Shown here piece by piece: positions 26,029-34,584 of a DNA stretch of 64,000 bases. The DNA lies in the NCBI RefSeq assembly GCF_900143055.1, contig NZ_FRCW01000003.1, positions 354,375-418,374 on the forward strand. The letters are read 5' to 3'. Position numbers and translations under genes: made by a program. Each line of letters begins with the position of its first letter. The stretch's first letter is position 1. The stretch is from Fibrobacter sp. UWR3. Lineage in GTDB: Bacteria; Fibrobacterota; Fibrobacteria; Fibrobacterales; Fibrobacteraceae. The notes under the pieces were generated by a model, which was given only the letters and a program-made list of their open reading frames with translations, was not told where the DNA came from and ran no database searches.

Positions 26029-26796
26029 TTACGGCCGGACGAGAGAACCGCCCCAGTGCTCATCGAAAAAGGCTTGGAACAGAGGTTCCGGGCCTTTTTT
26101 CAATTCCTCGATTATCTCGGCCACAGGACGACCGCTACGGTAGAGTTCGCGATAGGCGCGGGAAAGCGCTTCAACGCGGGCCTCGGGGAACAAATCGGGA
26201 TGCAGGCGGAGCGCATGCAGGTTGAGCCCGCCGTAGCGGATGGGGTTCCCGCACGCCTTGGTGCAGGGAGGAACATCGCGGTCCACCTTGTGCGTGCCGC
26301 CCACGAACGCGTAGGCGCCCACCTGGTTACGCTGTTGGATCCCTGTAACGCCCCCGAGGGTCGCGTACTCGCCGATGCGCACGTGGCCGCCTATCTGGCA
26401 GCCGTTCGCGATGACGACACCTTCGCGGATATCGCAATCGTGGGCGATGTGCGAATACGCCATAATCAATACCTTGTCCGCAATACGCGTGCAGCCGCCA
26501 CCCTGAGCCGTGCCGCGGTTGACCGTCACGTATTCGCGCAGCGTACAGCCTTCGCCGATGCTCACGCGAGTCGGTTCGCCCGCATATTTCAAATCCTGCG
26601 GGGGAGCGCCGAGGATAGCCCCGTCAAACACGTGCGTATCCTTTCCGATGGAGACGCCTCCATACACATGCACGCGGGATTCCAGGACAACGCCCTCCCC
26701 TATTTCCACGCCGGAATCCACGATGCACCACGGGCCGATGACGGCTGTTTCGTGGACTTTTGCCTGCGGGCTCACAAATGCGGACGGGTGAATCAT
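26029..26796 (-). CDS. lpxA: UDP-N-acetylglucosamine acyltransferase
   Basis: 255 aa, normal family length. The first 190 residues are hexapeptide repeats (IHPSAFVSPQAKV, GVEIGEGVVL and so on) forming a left-handed beta-helix. HIAHDCDI contains the catalytic His, and the region ending GNPIRYGGLNLHALRL is diagnostic of LpxA. A helical C-terminal part follows. It performs the first step of lipid A synthesis (acyl-ACP plus UDP-GlcNAc), so the organism makes a Gram-negative outer membrane. Here it is a single gene, not in an lpxD-fabZ-lpxA-lpxB cluster. A plus-strand terminator-like hairpin lies inside its 3' end. Confidence 0.95.
   Translation of the reverse strand: MIHPSAFVSPQAKVHETAVIGPWCIVDSGVEIGEGVVLESRVHVYGGVSIGKDTHVFDGAILGAPPQDLKYAGEPTRVSIGEGCTLREYVTVNRGTAQGGGCTRIADKVLIMAYSHIAHDCDIREGVVIANGCQIGGHVRIGEYATLGGVTGIQQRNQVGAYAFVGGTHKVDRDVPPCTKACGNPIRYGGLNLHALRLHPDLFPEARVEALSRAYRELYRSGRPVAEIIEELKKGPEPLFQAFFDEHWGGSLVRP
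26070..26101 (+). terminator. Plus-strand terminator embedded in the 3' end of lpxA
   Basis: 10-bp stem GGCTTGGAAC with GTTCCGGGCC (two U-G pairs, plus strand only), then TTTTTT. About 110 nt past the GH5 lipoprotein gene stop, so it probably ends that transcript while overlapping the convergent lpxA coding sequence. Confidence 0.65.
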
Positions 26797-26812
26797 GGAC
26801 TACAATTTAGTA

Positions 26813-26905
26813 ATTAGTTGTTAGTCATTAGTTGTTAGTTATTAGCAAAAAAAATCATCTAGGTACTATTATAAGAACCAATGACCAATGACTAGTGACT
26901 AATGA
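26813..26905. repeat. TTAGTNATTAGT-type AT-rich repeats, both orientations
   Basis: Degenerate iterations of TTAG(t/c)(c/t)ATTAG and TTAGTTGTTAG, then on the other strand AATGAC(t/c)A(a/g)TGAC. The two groups could pair. Related to 7866-7895. Confidence 0.55.
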
Positions 26906-26932
26906 CCACATTCTTTTTCTAACTTTGTCCAT

Positions 26933-28036
26933 ATGGGCGGTATCATTGTCGCATGTCTCACGGCACTTTACGTGCTGCTGTTCCTATTCTTCATAATAGG
27001 TGTTACCCGTACACACCGTTACAGGGGGCCAAAGGCGACCCCGAGCGTTTCGGTGGTTGTCCCGATGCGTAACGAGGAAGAGTTTGCCGAGCGTACACTG
27101 GAAGCCCTCGCCGCGCAGGACTACGTAGGCGAATGGGAAGTCATCTGCGTGGACGACCGCTCGACGGACCGTACCCGCGAGATTCTCGAGAAGTTCGCCG
27201 CGACGCACCCGAAGTTCCGCGTGCTCAGCCTTTCGCCCGACCTGCCCGTAATCGCAAGCCCCAAGAAGCGCGCCCTCGAGAGCGCGTTCAAAATTGCAAA
27301 ATACGATGTGCTATTGACGATTGACGCCGACTGCATACCGCGCAAGAGCTGGATTACCTCGATGGCGGGCCGGTTCACGGACGGGATATGCATTGTGCAG
27401 GGGCCAAAGCAGAACAGCGGGAACCATTCCCTGTTGCACCTGTACCAGAAACTGGAGACGCTCGGGTACACCGCGATGGAAGCGGCCGGGTTCAGCATGG
27501 GGCACCCGATTATCGCCTCGGCCACGTGCCTTGCCTACAAGAAGGAGCTGTTCTTCGCGGCAGGAGGGTTCGGCGAGCTCATCAACCTTTCGAGCGGCGA
27601 CGACGACATGCTCATCCACAAGATGATGAAGGTCCCGGGCACCAAGGTCTGCTACAACCTCGACAAGGATGCCGTCATAGAGACCGCACCGGTCAACACG
27701 TGGAAGCAACTATTCAACCAGCGCGCCCGCTGGAGCAGCAACGGCACGAACTACGAGAGCAAGGCGTACGTTCTGCTGCTCACGCTCATCTACACTTACT
27801 ACATCTGGATGTTCATCAGCCCCTGGTGCGTGGCTTTCCTGGATTGTCCGTGGCAGTGGTGCGCGTTCAGCATCGCACCGAAAATCGTCGTGGATTTCGT
27901 GTTCCTGATGACCGCCTCGTGGAAGTTGCATACCAAGCGGCGCATGATCGCGTTTATCCCGACCGAGTTCATCCAGATTCCGCTGATCGTGTTCGCCGTG
28001 CCGGCAGGTATCGCCGGAATGTTCCGGTGGAAATAG
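26933..28036 (+). CDS. Membrane glycosyltransferase family 2
   Basis: 367 aa. A membrane helix at about 4-22, then the GT-A core: SVSVVVPMRNEE (nucleotide-binding start), CVDDRSTD, LTIDADC (the DxD metal site) and NQRARWSSN (the Q/RxxRW motif of processive or polymer-type GT2s). Two or three membrane segments close the protein (about 280-367). Such enzymes transfer sugars from a nucleotide sugar to lipid or polysaccharide acceptors on the inner membrane. The acceptor is unknown here. It is divergent from lpxA, so an envelope glycan role is plausible. Ends 6 nt from the convergent CCA-enzyme gene. Confidence 0.88.
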   Translation: MGGIIVACLTALYVLLFLFFIIGVTRTHRYRGPKATPSVSVVVPMRNEEEFAERTLEALAAQDYVGEWEVICVDDRSTDRTREILEKFAATHPKFRVLSLSPDLPVIASPKKRALESAFKIAKYDVLLTIDADCIPRKSWITSMAGRFTDGICIVQGPKQNSGNHSLLHLYQKLETLGYTAMEAAGFSMGHPIIASATCLAYKKELFFAAGGFGELINLSSGDDDMLIHKMMKVPGTKVCYNLDKDAVIETAPVNTWKQLFNQRARWSSNGTNYESKAYVLLLTLIYTYYIWMFISPWCVAFLDCPWQWCAFSIAPKIVVDFVFLMTASWKLHTKRRMIAFIPTEFIQIPLIVFAVPAGIAGMFRWK

Positions 28037-28042
28037 CGGAGG

Positions 28043-29422
28043 CTAGATAACGCCACGCGCCCAGGCGATTGCCTCTTCGGCGCTCGTAATCTTCCCGTCG
28101 AGTTGCAGTTCAAAACTCGCCTTGATAATCTCGCCCAGCTGCTTGCCGGGTTTTAGCCCCAAATCCAGGAGCATCTTGCCCGTAAGGAAGGGCTGTGGGG
28201 CCGATTCGAGCAGTCCGTATTTGGCGGCGGAATCCCACAGGGCAGCCGCAAAATCCGTGTTTTGCAGGGTTGCAAAATCCGAGTTCTGCGCAGTTGCGAA
28301 ATTTGAGTTCTGCGTGGTTGCAAAATCCGTGCCACCGGTACTTTCGCAGGCGTAAAACCCGCGCGGGGCGCACTTTACCAGCAGGCAGAGCAGCTTGAGG
28401 CCGCCGAGTTTCACGGCGAGGCGGCGAAGTGCGGGGGCATCGTGCACGATAGCCGGGTCAAGCGTGCAGAACGTTTCCAGGAGCGGCGGCACGACCTTCA
28501 GCAGGTGAACCTCGTTCGTGATGCGTTCCAGGAACTTGAGTGAAGTCCCTGCACTGCCGGCCAGGAGCGCGGCAAACGCGAATTCCATTTTCTGGGCATC
28601 GGTAAGCGGTGCTAAGCCACCCTCATTCGAGTCCCGCAGTTCCGCCATCTTGTCGAGAATGCCGCCCAAAGCCTCCCAGGAGCCCTCGAACGGGCGGATT
28701 TCGGGGAAATACTCATTGAGCCTTATGTCCAGGAAGGCGCGGAGCCCGAGCGAGGGCCTGCCCGGTTTGAGGAGCCACTTCTTGAATTCCTCGAACAGGC
28801 GTTCCACGCTCAGGTCGTCGAGCGAGAGCGTGCGGCAGAGTTCAACAGTCTCGGGCGCGAGCGTGCACTCGAAGCGGCTCGCGAACTGCACCCCGCGCAA
28901 TATGCGCAGGGAATCTTCCGCAAATGCCGGGCCCACATGGCGCAGCGTATGCGTTTTCAGGTCGCCGATGCCGTCATACGGGTCGCAGAGCGTGAGTTCG
29001 GGCAATTCCATGCCCATCGCGTTGATGGTGAAGTCGCGCCGGAGGGCGGCCTCCCTGAAACTGAGTTTCTCGTCTGTATGCACCACGAATCCGCGGTGCC
29101 CGTAACCCACCTTGCTCTCGGTGCGCGGAAAAGAGAAGTCGAGCGACAGCCCCTTCATGGCGAGGTGAATCACCCCGAACGCTTTCCCGACCAAATTGGT
29201 GCGGCCATACTTCGAAAGAATCGGCACCAGAGCGTCCTGCGCCATGTCGTAGACCTCGATATCGTAGTCCCTGCAGGCCTTGCCCAGGAGGGCATCGCGG
29301 ACCCAACCGCCTACCAGGAAGGCACGGCCACCCGCGTCGCGGATATCGCCCGCGATTTTCAATAAACGGTTCGGCAGTTCCGGCTCGAACCACTCCCCCG
29401 CTAGCGTCTGGATGCGTGCCAT
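28043..29422 (-). CDS. cca: tRNA nucleotidyltransferase (CCA-adding) / poly(A) polymerase family
   Basis: 459 aa. The class II nucleotidyltransferase head is clear: FLVGGWVRDALLG, then RDYDIEVYD (metal-binding Asp pair), RRDFTINAMG (ribose-selecting motif), DPYDGIGDL, and EDSLRILRGVQFASRF. It completes or repairs the CCA end of tRNAs, which is needed here because the tRNA-Trp gene in this window encodes no CCA. A 24-nt tandem repeat (28250-28330) adds a DFATxQN(S/T) iteration at about residues 352-385, in the C-terminal half, where the family has no repeat. Last gene of the sigma-led operon, 13 nt after the lipoprotein gene. Confidence 0.9.
   Translation of the reverse strand: MARIQTLAGEWFEPELPNRLLKIAGDIRDAGGRAFLVGGWVRDALLGKACRDYDIEVYDMAQDALVPILSKYGRTNLVGKAFGVIHLAMKGLSLDFSFPRTESKVGYGHRGFVVHTDEKLSFREAALRRDFTINAMGMELPELTLCDPYDGIGDLKTHTLRHVGPAFAEDSLRILRGVQFASRFECTLAPETVELCRTLSLDDLSVERLFEEFKKWLLKPGRPSLGLRAFLDIRLNEYFPEIRPFEGSWEALGGILDKMAELRDSNEGGLAPLTDAQKMEFAFAALLAGSAGTSLKFLERITNEVHLLKVVPPLLETFCTLDPAIVHDAPALRRLAVKLGGLKLLCLLVKCAPRGFYACESTGGTDFATTQNSNFATAQNSDFATLQNTDFAAALWDSAAKYGLLESAPQPFLTGKMLLDLGLKPGKQLGEIIKASFELQLDGKITSAEEAIAWARGVI
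28250..28330. repeat. 24-nt tandem repeat in the CCA-enzyme gene
   Basis: About three and a half in-frame copies encode the 8-residue unit (S/T)(D/N)FAT(T/A/L)QN. Copies differ by several bases, so they are not brand new. Confidence 0.75.
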
Positions 29423-29435
29423 CTACGGGACCGCC

Positions 29436-29855
29436 TTACTGGAAACTGCCCGCATCGGCAGCGGACGTGTCCGCAGTAGAATCCACCGCCTTGTAGCGGT
29501 CGTATATGCTCACCGTCTCCTGGCCCGAGGAATCCTTCAGCGCCTCCGAAACGGAAATGTTATCCCTCGCAGAATCGGCAGAAGCGCTGTCCGCCTGCCC
29601 ACTCGCCGCATAGCGTTCGTAAATGCCCTGCCTTGTCTGCGCATCGGCACCGCGCTTCTTCGCTTCTTCCTCGCGGCAGACCCGCAATTCTTCTTCAATA
29701 TAAGCGCGCTGGTCGGGGGAATACGTCTGCGTATCGAGCCTGTACTGGATTTCGGAACACACGAGCCCCTGACGCTCGCCCGCGCAGGCATACAGGCACA
29801 ATGCGACAAGAGCCATCCCGCAAACTACAGACAAATTAAATGCAACCGACTTCAT
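29436..29855 (-). CDS. Small predicted lipoprotein
   Basis: 139 aa. Signal ends LYAC, acyl-Cys24. Residues 30-75 are a charged helix (YIEEELRVCREEEAKKRG). About 78-139 is Ser/Ala/Asp-rich with a repeated (G)IYERYAA / SIYDRYKAV motif. I recognise no domain. It sits 10 nt after the propeller gene and 13 nt before cca in a four-gene operon; its role is not evident. Confidence 0.7.
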   Translation of the reverse strand: MKSVAFNLSVVCGMALVALCLYACAGERQGLVCSEIQYRLDTQTYSPDQRAYIEEELRVCREEEAKKRGADAQTRQGIYERYAASGQADSASADSARDNISVSEALKDSSGQETVSIYDRYKAVDSTADTSAADAGSFQ

Positions 29856-29865
29856 ACATTCTCCG

Positions 29866-31980
29866 TCAGCGAATCACGAGGAACTTTCCCCGCTCCTTTT
29901 TCGACGAGGTCCTGACCACGTAGTAGTACACGCCGGGGGCGACATACCTGCCGTTTTTCCCCTGCCCGGTCCACTCGATCTTCCCGCCGGCGACCTCGTC
30001 ACCGACAAAGGAGCGAATCAGCGAGCCGCCCCGGTTATAGATATCCACGCGAGCATTCTCGGCAATATTGTCAATGGTCAGGAACACGTGCTGCCCCGGG
30101 CGGAACGGGACCGGGTAAGCCTTCACCTTGGCCACTGCGGAATCCGTCATGAACGTCGTTGTTTCGCGCAAGTCGTTACGCCTATAGCGGGTAATTCCGT
30201 TCTCGTGACCGAACCATGCCATTCCCAGGCCCTTGTCTATAGCCACGTCGAGAATCCCGTCCGAAAGGAGGCCGTTCTTTGTCGTGTAGTGAGTTACGGA
30301 CAAAGTATCAAAAGATTTACCCTTACGCTCTAGGCGGTACGCACCTTGGTTGGTGGAGCCTACCCAGACATTCCCATGCGGGTCAACGTCTATGGCGGAA
30401 TACTCCGCGCCCGACAGCCCGTTCGTAGAGCTGGGCTTGCGTATCGTATCCTGGTCAAGTTCCATGTAGCCGATATCCGTCGTCGAAACCATCCAGAGCA
30501 CGTTGTTCTTTTCGTCCAACGCAAAATCGACCGGAGTCCTCTGCTCGATATTCTGAATCGTCTTGAGCGTGGCCCCGACAATGCGCCCGCCGTTCATCGA
30601 CGGCGAGGGGAAGCGGATTACATCGAGCGCGCCGGTAGAGAACGCGTCGAAGGATTCACGTGCCGACACGTACACTACCCAGTCCGAACCTTCCTGCCTT
30701 GCCACGAGCGGCCCGACATGGTGCGAGCTGCCTATCCCGGTAGCGCAACTGACATCGCCTTCCTTGGTCACGTAGATAAGGCTGTACGTGCCATCGCGCC
30801 TTGCCGTCGCCGAAAGAAACCCGGACTTGTCCGGAGCAACGGCAGTCCCGACCGCAACCGTGTAGTTCTCGACATACTGGTCCATGCACGTCTCTTTCCA
30901 GGGAGCAAGGAAGTAATAAGGGAGACGGCCCAGTTCCTTAAGAATCATCATCCCCTGCCCCCAGGCATGGTACATCATCAGGTCCGCGTCCAAGATGGAG
31001 AGCGCCTTCATGCGGTAGCTGAATGCCTCGGAATGGTTCCCGAACCCGCTAAAGAGGAGCATCGCGTCGGTCCAGAAAGTTCCCTCGCTTATGGCGCCAA
31101 AACCCTCGGGAGTAACGGCATACACGCCACCGCCAGGAATCGCCTGGATTTCGTAAACAGTCCCGAGCTTATAGAGCGAATAGTTCGTGACATCTTCCAG
31201 CGCTCCGTTTTCGTACCGGAGTATGATATCGGAACCGACCAGGTACGTGAAATTCGCTCCCTCGAGAATCCAGTTGATGCGGCTTTCCCCGGACTTGAAC
31301 AGGAGCGTATCCGTTAGCGACACTCCCCCGACAATCACGTGCTTCGAATCCCTCGCAAACACATCGGATTCGACATGCACCCAGGTGGACGGATCCACCA
31401 GGCGGAAATCCCGAGAGAGGTCACTCCAGTCCATCTTGCGGGCGTATATCCCGTGTATGGTCTGGATGAACAGGGAATCGTTACGGCCCGCAATATCCTG
31501 CGGCGGGTAAATAGAGAGGGAAACATCGCCCACGCGGTCGACCAGGAGGAGCGACGAGCCGGATTCCGTATCGAAAAAGGCGAGCCCGTCCTCGAACAGT
31601 ATCGCGATGTACTTGTTTGCAGAAAAGACCTTGCCGGGAACGACGCGGGCCTTGCGCGAAAGGTAGGAACGGTTGACGACTTTCCAGCGTTCGCCCTCGT
31701 AACGCGCGACAAGCCCGTATTCCGAAACGGCAAACAGGCTACCCTTCACGTTGGCCACTGCAGAAAAGGCCGATGTTTCCAGCCCCTTCTCGGAAGTATA
31801 GAGCACATCGACTTGCGGGCCCTTGAGACGCATGCCGCCATCGGTAGCGAGCATCAGGTCGTCGCCGATGCGGACCACATGCCTAATGGGGAAAGGCTCC
31901 GAAAAGCCCTGCCATTCCTCGTTGGCAAAAACGGGAAACAGGCACCCGAAAAGGGCAAGGATTGCAAGGAAATTCTTCAC
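29866..31980 (-). CDS. Exported beta-propeller protein with FlgD/type IX-like C-terminal domain
   Basis: 704 aa. Signal peptide about 1-19 (ending PVFA). About 25-600 is made of repeated propeller-like strands; DPHGNVWVGSTNQGAYRLE and KGLGMAWFGHENGITRY resemble 'two-component regulator propeller' repeats. The last 90 residues (VKAYPVPFRPGQ, GRYVAPGVYYYVV) form a FlgD-like/type IX C-terminal sorting domain. Probably secreted to the surface. It lies 49 nt downstream of a sigma-factor gene, an unusual partner since no anti-sigma protein is visible. Function unknown. Confidence 0.78.
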   Translation of the reverse strand: MKNFLAILALFGCLFPVFANEEWQGFSEPFPIRHVVRIGDDLMLATDGGMRLKGPQVDVLYTSEKGLETSAFSAVANVKGSLFAVSEYGLVARYEGERWKVVNRSYLSRKARVVPGKVFSANKYIAILFEDGLAFFDTESGSSLLLVDRVGDVSLSIYPPQDIAGRNDSLFIQTIHGIYARKMDWSDLSRDFRLVDPSTWVHVESDVFARDSKHVIVGGVSLTDTLLFKSGESRINWILEGANFTYLVGSDIILRYENGALEDVTNYSLYKLGTVYEIQAIPGGGVYAVTPEGFGAISEGTFWTDAMLLFSGFGNHSEAFSYRMKALSILDADLMMYHAWGQGMMILKELGRLPYYFLAPWKETCMDQYVENYTVAVGTAVAPDKSGFLSATARRDGTYSLIYVTKEGDVSCATGIGSSHHVGPLVARQEGSDWVVYVSARESFDAFSTGALDVIRFPSPSMNGGRIVGATLKTIQNIEQRTPVDFALDEKNNVLWMVSTTDIGYMELDQDTIRKPSSTNGLSGAEYSAIDVDPHGNVWVGSTNQGAYRLERKGKSFDTLSVTHYTTKNGLLSDGILDVAIDKGLGMAWFGHENGITRYRRNDLRETTTFMTDSAVAKVKAYPVPFRPGQHVFLTIDNIAENARVDIYNRGGSLIRSFVGDEVAGGKIEWTGQGKNGRYVAPGVYYYVVRTSSKKERGKFLVIR

Positions 31981-32029
31981 AGTACAAAATTACGAATTTA
32001 TCGCAGGCAAGAAAAGCGATAGACTCGGT

Positions 32030-32593
32030 TTATTCCGCAATTTTTGTCAAGATGTCGTTTTCCGTGTAGAATCTGCGGAGCTTGGTAAACGCGTAGAGGC
32101 GCCTTTTGCGGATGGCGTTTTCGGACAGGCCCAGGATGCAGCTCAGTTCGTGAATCGAAAATCCGCCGAGGTAGCGCATCTCCAGAATCATCCGCTCGAG
32201 CGGGCCCAGCAACCCGAGCGTCTTGTAGAGGAACATGCGCTGCTCCACCGTCGCCGGTCGAGAATAAAACGCGGCGTCCTCCTCGCTGAACGGCATGTAT
32301 TCCGGAGAATCCTCGAGTACCGCCGACATGGTCCTTGTGCGGTAGTGCTCCCACGCCACGTCCAGATGCGAATTCTTCAGGACGGTGATAATCCAGGGCA
32401 TAACGTCTTCCCGTTCCAGGAGTCGCCCCAGATTTTCGCAAAACTTGAGCGCCACCGTCTGGAAAAGGTCCCTCGCCTCCTCCGCGGTAGCGCATTTTTG
32501 CTCACATAAAGTGTAGATTTCTTCCGAATGCCGGTTCCAGAGCTTTTCTGCCGTTTCGCGAAATTCTATTTTTTCCTGTAAGTGATTAACCAT
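32030..32593 (-). CDS. RNA polymerase sigma factor, ECF-type
   Basis: 187 aa. Region 2 at about 15-90 (SEEIYTLCEQKCATAEEARDLFQTVALKF, WIITVLKNSHLDVAWEHYR) and region 4 at about 120-175, with helix-turn-helix GFSIHELSCILGLSENAIRKRR. No region 1 or 3, as expected for extracytoplasmic-function sigma factors, which redirect RNA polymerase on an envelope or other signal. First gene of the operon with the propeller protein, lipoprotein and cca. No anti-sigma gene follows, so its control is unclear. The start overlaps the leader of the divergent dsbD gene. Confidence 0.88.
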   Translation of the reverse strand: MVNHLQEKIEFRETAEKLWNRHSEEIYTLCEQKCATAEEARDLFQTVALKFCENLGRLLEREDVMPWIITVLKNSHLDVAWEHYRTRTMSAVLEDSPEYMPFSEEDAAFYSRPATVEQRMFLYKTLGLLGPLERMILEMRYLGGFSIHELSCILGLSENAIRKRRLYAFTKLRRFYTENDILTKIAE

Positions 32594-32626
32594 ATGACCA
32601 AACCCATAACTGAAAGCAGCAAATTT

Positions 32627-34525
32627 ATGAATATCGATACTTTTTTCAAGGCAAAAAAAAATTATGCATCAATCCGTTGCTTTTTTGCCATCATTTTCGG
32701 GGTTTTGTCAACAGCTGTTACCAAAACGCAGGCTCAAGAGTTCAACATGAACGCGATGGAGCCCCCGGAAGCGTCGATGGCGTTCTCCGCGGGCAAACTT
32801 TCTGACAAGTCAGAAGTCACCGTCGACATCGTAGTTCCCGACAACTGGCACGTAAACGCGAACGTCGCGGCCGACGAATTCCTGAAGCCCTCGTCCATCG
32901 AGATTGCTGCACGCGGGATTGAATTCGGCGAGCCCAAGTGGCCCGAGCCCATCAAGGAATACAACGAGGTTCTTGAATTCGAGAACCTCGTGTTCAAGGG
33001 ACACTTCCAGATAAAGATTCCCGTGAAGGCGGTAGCCGACGGCTACGACACCCTCACCACGAACGCCACGTTCCATTACCAGGCATGCGACAACTCCATC
33101 TGCCTTGCGCCCGCGAGCGTGGACATCCGCATCGGAAGGAACGCAGGCAGTTTAAAAAAAAACGATAAAGGGAACGGGGCGGGATTAAACGGTTCCGCGG
33201 GGGACGCGCAGGGATTAAACAACGCCGCGGGTAACGACGGCTCTGCGGGTCAGGGCGGCCTTGCGGGCAAGGAAGGTGCCGCCGCCGTGGCGCTCCTGCT
33301 GTTCTTCGCGTTCATTGGCGGTATAATCCTGAACCTCATGCCGTGCGTACTGCCGGTGCTCTCGCTCAAACTGTTCAGCCTCATAAAGCAGGCAGGGCAG
33401 TCCCGAAGCAGGCTCGTCGCCCTCGGGATTTCGACGACCGCAGGCATCCTCGCGAGCTTCTGGGCGCTCGCCGGAATCGTAGCCGCCATCAAGGCCGGCG
33501 GCGGCGCCGCGGGCTGGGGAATGCAGTTCCAGAGCGCAGGGTTTATCGCCTTCATGGTCGTCATCCTCACCGCATTCGCGATGAGCTTCTTCGGGGTGTT
33601 CGAAGTCTGGCTCCCGGGTAGCGCCACAACGCGCATGGATGCCGCAGGCCACAAGGTCGGGCTTGTCGGCGCGTTCTTTACCGGAGCGCTACTCGTGCTG
33701 CTGAGCACGCCGTGCTCGGCACCCTTCCTCGGGACAGCGATGGGGTTTGCGTTTACCGCATCGACACCCGTACTCTTCTTGTTCTTTACTGCCGCAGGGC
33801 TCGGGCTTGCGCTCCCCTACCTGCTGGTGTGCGCCTTCCCCGCCGTGCTGAAGGTCTTCCCGAAACCGGGCAAGTGGATGGTTATACTCCAGAAGGCGAT
33901 GGGCGTGCTGCTGCTCGCGACTGTCGCTTGGCTCCTGTGGATTGTGAACCAGCAGACAGGCAACACGGGTGTAGTACTATTCCTGGGCATTGTCCTCGTG
34001 AGCGGAGTATTCAGTTTCATCATCGGGAAGTTCGCTCCGCCGGGTGTTGCGTTCTGGCGCGAAGCGGTCTTGTTTGCTGCGGCGGCCATCGCCCTTGCCA
34101 CAGGCTGGTTCGCCTTCGCCGCACCGCAATACGAAAAAGTCCTGAGCGACCGCTTCAATGCCCGCATGGCACAGCAGGTTCTCGAAGACGGGTGGTACCG
34201 CTACTCCCCGCAGCTCGTCGCCGAATTTGCGAAGGCCGGAAGGACCATCTTCATAGATGCGACTGCCGACTGGTGCCTTACCTGCAAGGCGAACGAGGCC
34301 GCAGTACTCAGCGACCCGGCGCTGTTGCAGAAGCTGGACAGCGCGGGAGTCGTGCGCATGAAGGCCGACTGGACCCGCGAAACACCCGAAGTGAACGAAC
34401 TGCTCTACAGCATGGGAAAGTCGGGCGTGCCCGCCTACGCGATTTACCCGAAAGGTGACAAGGGCAAGCAGGTCGTGCTGCCGGAACTCCTGACCAGCGG
34501 GCTAATTCTGGAAGCAATTCCGTAG
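32627..34525 (+). CDS. dsbD: Thiol:disulfide interchange protein DsbD
   Basis: 632 aa from ATG 32627 (signal peptide to about TQAQ, residue 37); ATG 32594 and TTG/ATG codons further up are alternatives and would overlap the sigma gene. It has the three DsbD parts: N-terminal alpha domain with Cys154/Cys159 (QACDNSICLAP); Gly/Asn-rich linker (about 175-210); eight-helix membrane domain with Cys240 (LMPCVLPVLSLK) and Cys363 (STPCSAPFLG); and C-terminal thioredoxin domain with Cys550/Cys553 (DWCLTCK). It moves electrons from cytoplasmic thioredoxin to periplasmic thiols, supporting proteins such as the Cys-containing exported ones here. All six redox Cys are present. Confidence 0.93.
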   Translation: MNIDTFFKAKKNYASIRCFFAIIFGVLSTAVTKTQAQEFNMNAMEPPEASMAFSAGKLSDKSEVTVDIVVPDNWHVNANVAADEFLKPSSIEIAARGIEFGEPKWPEPIKEYNEVLEFENLVFKGHFQIKIPVKAVADGYDTLTTNATFHYQACDNSICLAPASVDIRIGRNAGSLKKNDKGNGAGLNGSAGDAQGLNNAAGNDGSAGQGGLAGKEGAAAVALLLFFAFIGGIILNLMPCVLPVLSLKLFSLIKQAGQSRSRLVALGISTTAGILASFWALAGIVAAIKAGGGAAGWGMQFQSAGFIAFMVVILTAFAMSFFGVFEVWLPGSATTRMDAAGHKVGLVGAFFTGALLVLLSTPCSAPFLGTAMGFAFTASTPVLFLFFTAAGLGLALPYLLVCAFPAVLKVFPKPGKWMVILQKAMGVLLLATVAWLLWIVNQQTGNTGVVLFLGIVLVSGVFSFIIGKFAPPGVAFWREAVLFAAAAIALATGWFAFAAPQYEKVLSDRFNARMAQQVLEDGWYRYSPQLVAEFAKAGRTIFIDATADWCLTCKANEAAVLSDPALLQKLDSAGVVRMKADWTRETPEVNELLYSMGKSGVPAYAIYPKGDKGKQVVLPELLTSGLILEAIP

Positions 34526-34584
34526 CGGCCGCGCATTTAAAACACGCGCATTTCAAGTCCGCGCAGGTTTAATGCCCGCGGGCT

